Assembly: GCA_903932565.1 (NCBI GenBank)
Contig: CAIZGQ010000147.1
Coordinates: 1-18,115 of the forward strand
Reading direction: 5' to 3'
DNA: 18,115 bases
Source: an uncultured Hyphomicrobiales bacterium
GTDB taxonomy: Bacteria > Pseudomonadota > Alphaproteobacteria > Rhizobiales > Beijerinckiaceae
Part shown: piece by piece, positions 14,014-18,115 of the stretch
Layout of the letters: the number at the start of each line of letters is the position of its first letter
Numbering within the stretch: the stretch's first letter is position 1
The notes under the pieces: model-generated
Seen by the model: the letters and a program-made list of their open reading frames with translations, nothing else
Told to the model about the DNA's origin: nothing
Databases searched by the model: none
Program-made: the position numbers and the translations under genes

Positions 14014-15264
14014 TCAGGATTGGGCGCGCTCGTCGACGATCAGCTCGCACTCGTCTGGCAAGGAGCCCGGCGGCACGACATGCACATCCGCCTGGCACCG
14101 GACCAATCCTGCGAGGCGCTCGCGCAGGCTCTGTGTCAAGCTGACATCGACCTCCGCAGCCTCCACATGAATATCAATTCGATCCCGATCTTCGGCTCGG
14201 CTAACGACCAGCCGGAGGCGGCTGACCCCGGGAAGTCCTTGCACGGCAGCAACCATTTTGCGTTGCGCCACAGCATCGACCCGCGCGATTGCCAAGTCTG
14301 CCGCGCGCGCGCTGGGCATTCTCATGCGCATATTGGTGCGCCCGCACGGCGATGGCTCCTTGATGATCGCCGACAGATCGCCTGTCCCGAAGCGTAACAG
14401 CGGATAATCCGCATTCAGCCGTGTCACCACAACCTCGCCGATTTCCCCCGGCGGCAAAACAGCATCCGTTTTCGGGCACACGATCTCGACGATGATATTT
14501 TCATTGACGACAACGCCCTCGCAAGAGGTGCCGTCCCCAAGCCGCGTCTGGTAAGCGACAACGCCGAGGTCTGGCGTCGCATAGCATTGATGAACGCGTT
14601 GAAGCCGCATTTGCAGATCGTTGACGACAAGCGGCTCGACAGCTTGGCCCGACAAAAGAGCCATCTGGAGGGACGACACGTCGGTGGATGTTTCGCGCGC
14701 GCGCTCCAGGAGCAATTTTAGAAAATCAGCCGGCCCCATGTAAGCAGTCGGACGGAGCTGCGCGATGGCGTTAATCTGGTGGTCAACATGCGCGGTGCCA
14801 GCCGGAATGACAGCACAGCCAAGCGCTTGCGCGCCGGTCTCCATCATGTGGCCACCCGGACTGAGATGATACGAAAAACAATTGATAACGAGGTTACCTT
14901 TTCGGAAGCCGGCCGCGTGCAGCGCGCGCGCGGCGCCCCACCAATCCTTGGCGTGGCCTTCGGGCACAAAGTGGAAATCTGGCGTCACTAGAATATGCTT
15001 GAGCGTGCTTGTTCGCGCTGCCGTAAGCCCACCAAATGGCTTGTCCTCAGCCTGACGTTCCAGCAACTCGGATCGGCGGATAATCGGGATTCGCGCAAGA
15101 TCGGACCGGGTCTTGATTGTGCTGAGATCAATGCCGCGAACTTGTTTTCGCAAAGCTGCTGCACGCGGACGTGCGACGGAAATCATCCCACGCAAATTTC
15201 GGAACAACTCAACATCACGCGAATGCGGCGGACGCGTTTCGTAACGATCAAGGTGCTCTGTCAT
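14014..15264 (-). CDS. Phenylacetate-CoA-ligase-like (PaaK family) adenylate-forming protein, atypical
   Basis: A 416-residue member of the PaaK-like branch of ANL adenylating enzymes. The middle region is well preserved: FSYHLSPGGHMMETGAQALG (about 130-149), YATPDLGVVAY (228-238) and RFGTGDLSAI (291-300). The usual Ser/Thr/Gly-rich ATP loop (SSGTTGKP type) is absent; at its place stands a TPDFHFVPEG segment (about 94-103), as in a sub-branch that has an SPG-x-PEG form there. After CGRTNMR (307-313) the GRADxxxKVxGMF hinge motif is also not recognisable. Substrate is unknown; it may be an aryl- or acyl-CoA ligase or a degenerate homologue. Probably co-transcribed with thiD. Confidence 0.75.
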   Translation of the reverse strand: MTEHLDRYETRPPHSRDVELFRNLRGMISVARPRAAALRKQVRGIDLSTIKTRSDLARIPIIRRSELLERQAEDKPFGGLTAARTSTLKHILVTPDFHFVPEGHAKDWWGAARALHAAGFRKGNLVINCFSYHLSPGGHMMETGAQALGCAVIPAGTAHVDHQINAIAQLRPTAYMGPADFLKLLLERARETSTDVSSLQMALLSGQAVEPLVVNDLQMRLQRVHQCYATPDLGVVAYQTRLGDGTSCEGVVVNENIIVEIVCPKTDAVLPPGEIGEVVVTRLNADYPLLRFGTGDLSAIIKEPSPCGRTNMRMRMPSARAADLAIARVDAVAQRKMVAAVQGLPGVSRLRLVVSRAEDRDRIDIHVEAAEVDVSLTQSLRERLAGLVRCQADVHVVPPGSLPDECELIVDERAQS

Positions 15265-15405
15265 GACGCTCTACCGCACGAAAACTCATTCAAGTTCAAC
15301 TTACTACTGGAAATATTGAATTCAAGCCGTGTTTAAACGCACACAGCTGGACGCCGTTTGGACGAACACGATTGCTTAAGTCGGCGTTATATTTGGGTAT
15401 TAAGA

Positions 15406-15422
15406 CTGTCAAACGCTGACAG
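15406..15422. promoter_or_regulatory. Perfect 6-bp dyad, operator-like
   Basis: CTGTCA at 15406-15411 and TGACAG at 15417-15422 are exact reverse complements with a 5-base spacer. The size fits a dimeric repressor site. It lies 142 bases upstream of the ligase-like gene. It is not a Pho box, whose half-sites are direct repeats. Confidence 0.35.
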
Positions 15423-15473
15423 AGGCCGAAACCGCTGCGTTTCTTGAAGAATGCGAAGACCGTTGATTTATTG

Positions 15474-15500
15474 ACTTAATAGGCAAGCGCTTGATTAAGT
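15474..15500. promoter_or_regulatory. Nested palindromes, operator- or hairpin-like
   Basis: ACTTAAT (15474-15480) and ATTAAGT (15494-15500) are exact reverse complements. Between them lies the perfect 10-bp palindrome CAAGCGCTTG (15484-15493), slightly off centre. No T-run follows, so it is not a typical terminator for the DUF2937 gene, which ends about 105 bases away at 15605. Confidence 0.35.
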
Positions 15501-15604
15501 GGCAAAAACGGCTTTCCAGCTTTGGAAACTTTAACTCGCAAGCTCAAACATGTCCGCCAGAGAGTGCAACGCATGTCGCTGGTCAATGATGTTCGTCTTG
15601 CTCG

Positions 15605-16138
15605 TCAGACGGACGTCGCATCGCGGCTCGTCGCGGCGGGCGCTGGCCGGCGAAACTTGCCACGTCGGCGTAGCGGCCATGCAATTGCGTGTATCAGCAG
15701 CCAGCCAACGACGAAGCCACCAAATCCGATCACAAAACCTTCCGACGTCACCGGCACCGCGGGCTCATAGGAGCGCAGGGCGCGCGCAGCCACATCGCTG
15801 TCGATCGCGCTACCCAGCGCGAGCAACCGGCTCACGGATTTGCCATTGGAAAGATCCTCCAGCTGGCGGGAGAGTTTTGCCTCACGCGTCTGAATCGTTT
15901 CCAACGACTGACCGCGCCCCTGCACGAGCCTGTCCGAACTGTTTTCCAATTTCTGGATGCCCTGATGCCGCGACAAGCCTTCCTGCAGGGCTTCGGAATC
16001 GAACTGATTCAGAATCGTATGCAATTCATCCAAAGCGCCGCCTAGGCGTTGACGATATTGCTGGGCAAATTCCGGAATTTGGGACAGCACCAGCCCGCAC
16101 ACGAGAGCCAGAAAAACCACGATACGTCTGAAGATCAT
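15605..16138 (-). CDS. DUF2937 family membrane protein
   Basis: A 177-residue protein recognised by its N-terminal SQIPEFAQQYRQRLGGALDE stretch (19-38), the mark of the DUF2937 family. A membrane segment at about 4-19 is followed by a predicted periplasmic helical, coiled-coil-prone region (about 25-115), a second membrane segment (about 132-153) and a short basic tail. Function is unknown. It lies 42 bases downstream of the TusA-like gene on the same strand, so the two may be an operon. Confidence 0.88.
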   Translation of the reverse strand: MIFRRIVVFLALVCGLVLSQIPEFAQQYRQRLGGALDELHTILNQFDSEALQEGLSRHQGIQKLENSSDRLVQGRGQSLETIQTREAKLSRQLEDLSNGKSVSRLLALGSAIDSDVAARALRSYEPAVPVTSEGFVIGFGGFVVGWLLIHAIAWPLRRRGKFRRPAPAATSRDATSV

Positions 16139-16180
16139 CTGGTCGCCTTGCGTGAATCTGCTGGATCTTGGGCGCGTAAA

Positions 16181-16444
16181 TCAGTCTGCACACACGCGCT
16201 CGATCAGGAACACATATTCGGACCGCTTGGGACCCACGTGGGTTGCGGTTTTCGAGACGAGCAAGTCACCGCGAACCTGCACGAGGTGCGGAATATCGAT
16301 CACAGACATGGGGTCTGTCGTCAGCACTTCCAACTGCGCGCCATGCTGCATTGCATCAAGTGCTTTTCCGGTTCGCAAGGCTGGCAGCGGACACTTGAGC
16401 CCCCGCAAATCGAGCCGGTCAGCGCCAGAAATCGTCGAATTCAC
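16181..16444 (-). CDS. TusA/SirA-like sulfur carrier protein
   Basis: An 87-residue protein with LDLRGLKCPLPALRTGKAL at about 11-29; C18 in the CPxP motif is the persulfide-carrying residue of the TusA family. The C-terminal half keeps the usual DP and short strand pattern. TusA-type proteins pass sulfur to partners such as tRNA thiolation or molybdenum cofactor enzymes; which applies here is unclear, and the partner genes are not in view. I prefer the GTG at 16444 because the domain begins right after it. An in-frame ATG at 16495 would add 17 unconserved residues and leave only 54 bases to the divergent ligase gene. Confidence 0.82.
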   Translation of the reverse strand: MNSTISGADRLDLRGLKCPLPALRTGKALDAMQHGAQLEVLTTDPMSVIDIPHLVQVRGDLLVSKTATHVGPKRSEYVFLIERVCAD

Positions 16445-16549
16445 AGCAGTACCCCGTTCAACCCTTGACCACGCCGCGCAGCTCCGTTCTACCATAGTGG
16501 AGGTCGCTCACCACCCGCCGTGGTAGCGATTGCTCTCCGGTTTGGTTGC

Positions 16550-18115
16550 ATGGAACAAACAACAACAAATTGGCTGGGGAAGCCCTGGGAGAAGCTGAAA
16601 AGCGAACTCGCCTATGTGAAGGGTGCAGGACGCGCTCTGCGTTGCACGACCTCGATTGCAAAACATCGTGACCGGACAATCCGCGATCTCGCGGAAGATT
16701 TGGCTGAGCGCTATCAGGATCGCGTTGCGCTGACGTCTGAGCGGGAAACGTTCACCTATGCGCAGTGGAATGCACGCGCCAATCAATACGCACGCCTCAT
16801 GCACCAGCGCGGGTTTCGCAAGGGCGACGTGATTGACCTTCTCATGCCAAACCGCCCGGAATATCTGTCCATCTGGCTCGGACTTGCAAAAGCTGGTTGC
16901 GTAACGGCGCTTCTGAACACGAACCTTCCGGGCGCAGCGCTGGCCCATTGTATCAACACCGTCAGCGCCCGCGCGATCATCGTGGATGCGGCACTCATGC
17001 CTTTGCTTGAGACGGCGCGACCACTGCTGACACCGGGCACGTTGATTTTCGTTCATGGTGAGGCGGCAGCAGCCCCAGCCGATGAGCGGATCGATATCGC
17101 CTTGCAGAATTTGCCCTCGCACAATCCCGAAGGCGACGAGCGACCGGCCCTGACGATCGATGATCGGTGCCTGTTTATCTACACGTCCGGCACAACAGGC
17201 ATGCCGAAGGCCGCCAACCTCAACCACTATCGCGTGCAGCTAGCCATGCGCGGATTTTGGGGCGCGACGGGCGCCAGTGCATCCGACCGCATGTATGTGG
17301 CGCTCCCCATGTACCACACGGTTGGGGGCGTCTGCGCGACGGGCTCCGTCCTGTGCGCGGGCGGCTCGGTCTTCATTCGCGAGACATTTTCAGTCAGCGA
17401 TTTCTGGCCAGAAATCGTCCGCGAAAACTGCACGATGTTCGCGTATGTGGGCGAATTGTGCCGCTATCTGTTGAACGCCCCACCCGGCCCCTTTGATCGC
17501 AGCCACCATTTGCGACTGATCTTTGGCAACGGCTTGCGCCCCGATGTCTGGATTCCATTTCGCGACCGGTTCGGCATTCAGAACATTCTGGAGTTTTATG
17601 CGGCGACCGAAGGCAATGTGACGCTGTTCAATTTCGACTCAAAGCCCGGCGCTGTGGGTCGACTTCCAGCCTGGATGGCGCGCCGCTTCATCGTCAAGCT
17701 CATTCGGTTTGATCTTGAAACGGGCGAGCCAGTTCGCACCAGCGAGGGGCGATGCATTGAATGTGCGCCGGATGAGACGGGTGAAGCGCTCGGCAAGATT
17801 CTCAATGATCCCAGCAAACCCGCCGCGCGCTTTGAGGGCTATTCAGACAAGGCATCGACGGAACAGAAAATCCTGCGCGATGTGTTTGAACCGGGCGATG
17901 CGTGGTTCCGCTCCGGCGACCTGATGAGCAAGGACGCGGACGGATACTTTTATTTCATCGACCGCGTCGGCGACACCTTCCGCTGGAAAGGCGAGAATGT
18001 CTCGACAACCGAAGTCTCAGAATGCCTGACAGGCTTTCCCGGTATTCACGAAGCCACCGTGTTTGGCGTGCAGGTGCCCGGCCGCGAGGGGCGCGCTGGC
18101 ATGGTTGCCCTGACA
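16550..18115 (+). CDS. Long-chain acyl-CoA synthetase (FATP/VLACS type), partial
   Basis: Frame open from ATG 16550 to the right edge, 522 residues, C-terminus missing. It activates long- or very-long-chain fatty acids to acyl-CoA at the membrane. Visible: ATP loop YTSGTTGMPK (211-220), LPMYHTVGG (252-260), EFYAATEGN (348-356, the FATP-type form of the A5 motif), FRSGDL (453-458) and DRVGDTFRWKGENVSTTEV (471-489). Full-length members are about 600 residues, so roughly 75-80 are lacking. No good ribosome site is seen before the ATG. It is divergent from the TusA-like gene. Confidence 0.93.
   Translation, partial: MEQTTTNWLGKPWEKLKSELAYVKGAGRALRCTTSIAKHRDRTIRDLAEDLAERYQDRVALTSERETFTYAQWNARANQYARLMHQRGFRKGDVIDLLMPNRPEYLSIWLGLAKAGCVTALLNTNLPGAALAHCINTVSARAIIVDAALMPLLETARPLLTPGTLIFVHGEAAAAPADERIDIALQNLPSHNPEGDERPALTIDDRCLFIYTSGTTGMPKAANLNHYRVQLAMRGFWGATGASASDRMYVALPMYHTVGGVCATGSVLCAGGSVFIRETFSVSDFWPEIVRENCTMFAYVGELCRYLLNAPPGPFDRSHHLRLIFGNGLRPDVWIPFRDRFGIQNILEFYAATEGNVTLFNFDSKPGAVGRLPAWMARRFIVKLIRFDLETGEPVRTSEGRCIECAPDETGEALGKILNDPSKPAARFEGYSDKASTEQKILRDVFEPGDAWFRSGDLMSKDADGYFYFIDRVGDTFRWKGENVSTTEVSECLTGFPGIHEATVFGVQVPGREGRAGMVALT

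Larger units (their letters stand above)
15265..15604. other. 340-bp non-coding stretch with several dyads
   Basis: No convincing gene is seen on either strand here, and the composition is more AT-rich than its surroundings. It separates the DUF2937 gene from the ligase-like gene, so it should hold the latter's promoter. It contains palindrome TTGAATTCAA (15316-15325), GTTTAAAC (15331-15338), the dyad at 15406-15422 and the nested dyads at 15474-15500. No tRNA-like fold, tandem repeat or transposon end is apparent. Confidence 0.55.

Overview
The window looks like chromosomal DNA of a GC-rich alphaproteobacterium, most likely of the Hyphomicrobiales/rhizobial side. The basis is protein family content: a malic enzyme fused to a phosphotransacetylase-like domain, a DUF2937 protein, a FATP-type acyl-CoA synthetase, a small Cys-repeat secreted protein of the GCG_CRPN kind, and a set of membrane-lipid genes known from Agrobacterium, Mesorhizobium and Sinorhizobium. 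No tRNA, rRNA, transposase or CRISPR array is visible.

Layout. Positions 1-2658 (minus) hold a partial small secreted protein and the malic enzyme MaeB. Positions 2781-8066 hold five lipid genes: a GT21 glycosyltransferase (minus), a PlcP-type phospholipase C (plus), a GT4 diacylglycerol glycosyltransferase of the Agt type (minus), and the betaine-lipid pair btaB and btaA (minus). Positions 8222-10251 (minus) carry a small amidase operon, atzG-atzE-hpxZ, of the carboxybiuret/oxalurate type. Ferrochelatase hemH (minus, 10377-11477) is divergent from a Tat-exported 5'-nucleotidase-like phosphatase (plus, 11657-13165). That gene converges with thiD (minus), which lies behind a phenylacetate-CoA-ligase-like gene (minus). 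A 340-bp non-coding stretch with several dyads follows, then a DUF2937 membrane protein and a TusA-like protein (minus). The right edge cuts a long-chain acyl-CoA synthetase (plus).

The central theme is replacement of phospholipids when phosphate is scarce. PlcP would split phospholipids to diacylglycerol (DAG) and release the phosphorylated head group. DAG would then be capped by sugars (GT4 and GT21 enzymes) or by trimethylhomoserine (BtaA then BtaB). Direct repeats with the 11-bp spacing of PhoB Pho boxes, correctly oriented, lie in front of plcP (4085-4102) and btaA (8135-8152), and a weaker one lies in front of the GT21 gene (3940-3957). All individual gene functions are known families. 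What stands out is that all branches sit together in about 5.3 kb with visible Pho boxes. I saw no system that I would call entirely new; the rest is mostly housekeeping metabolism with a few odd proteins noted below.
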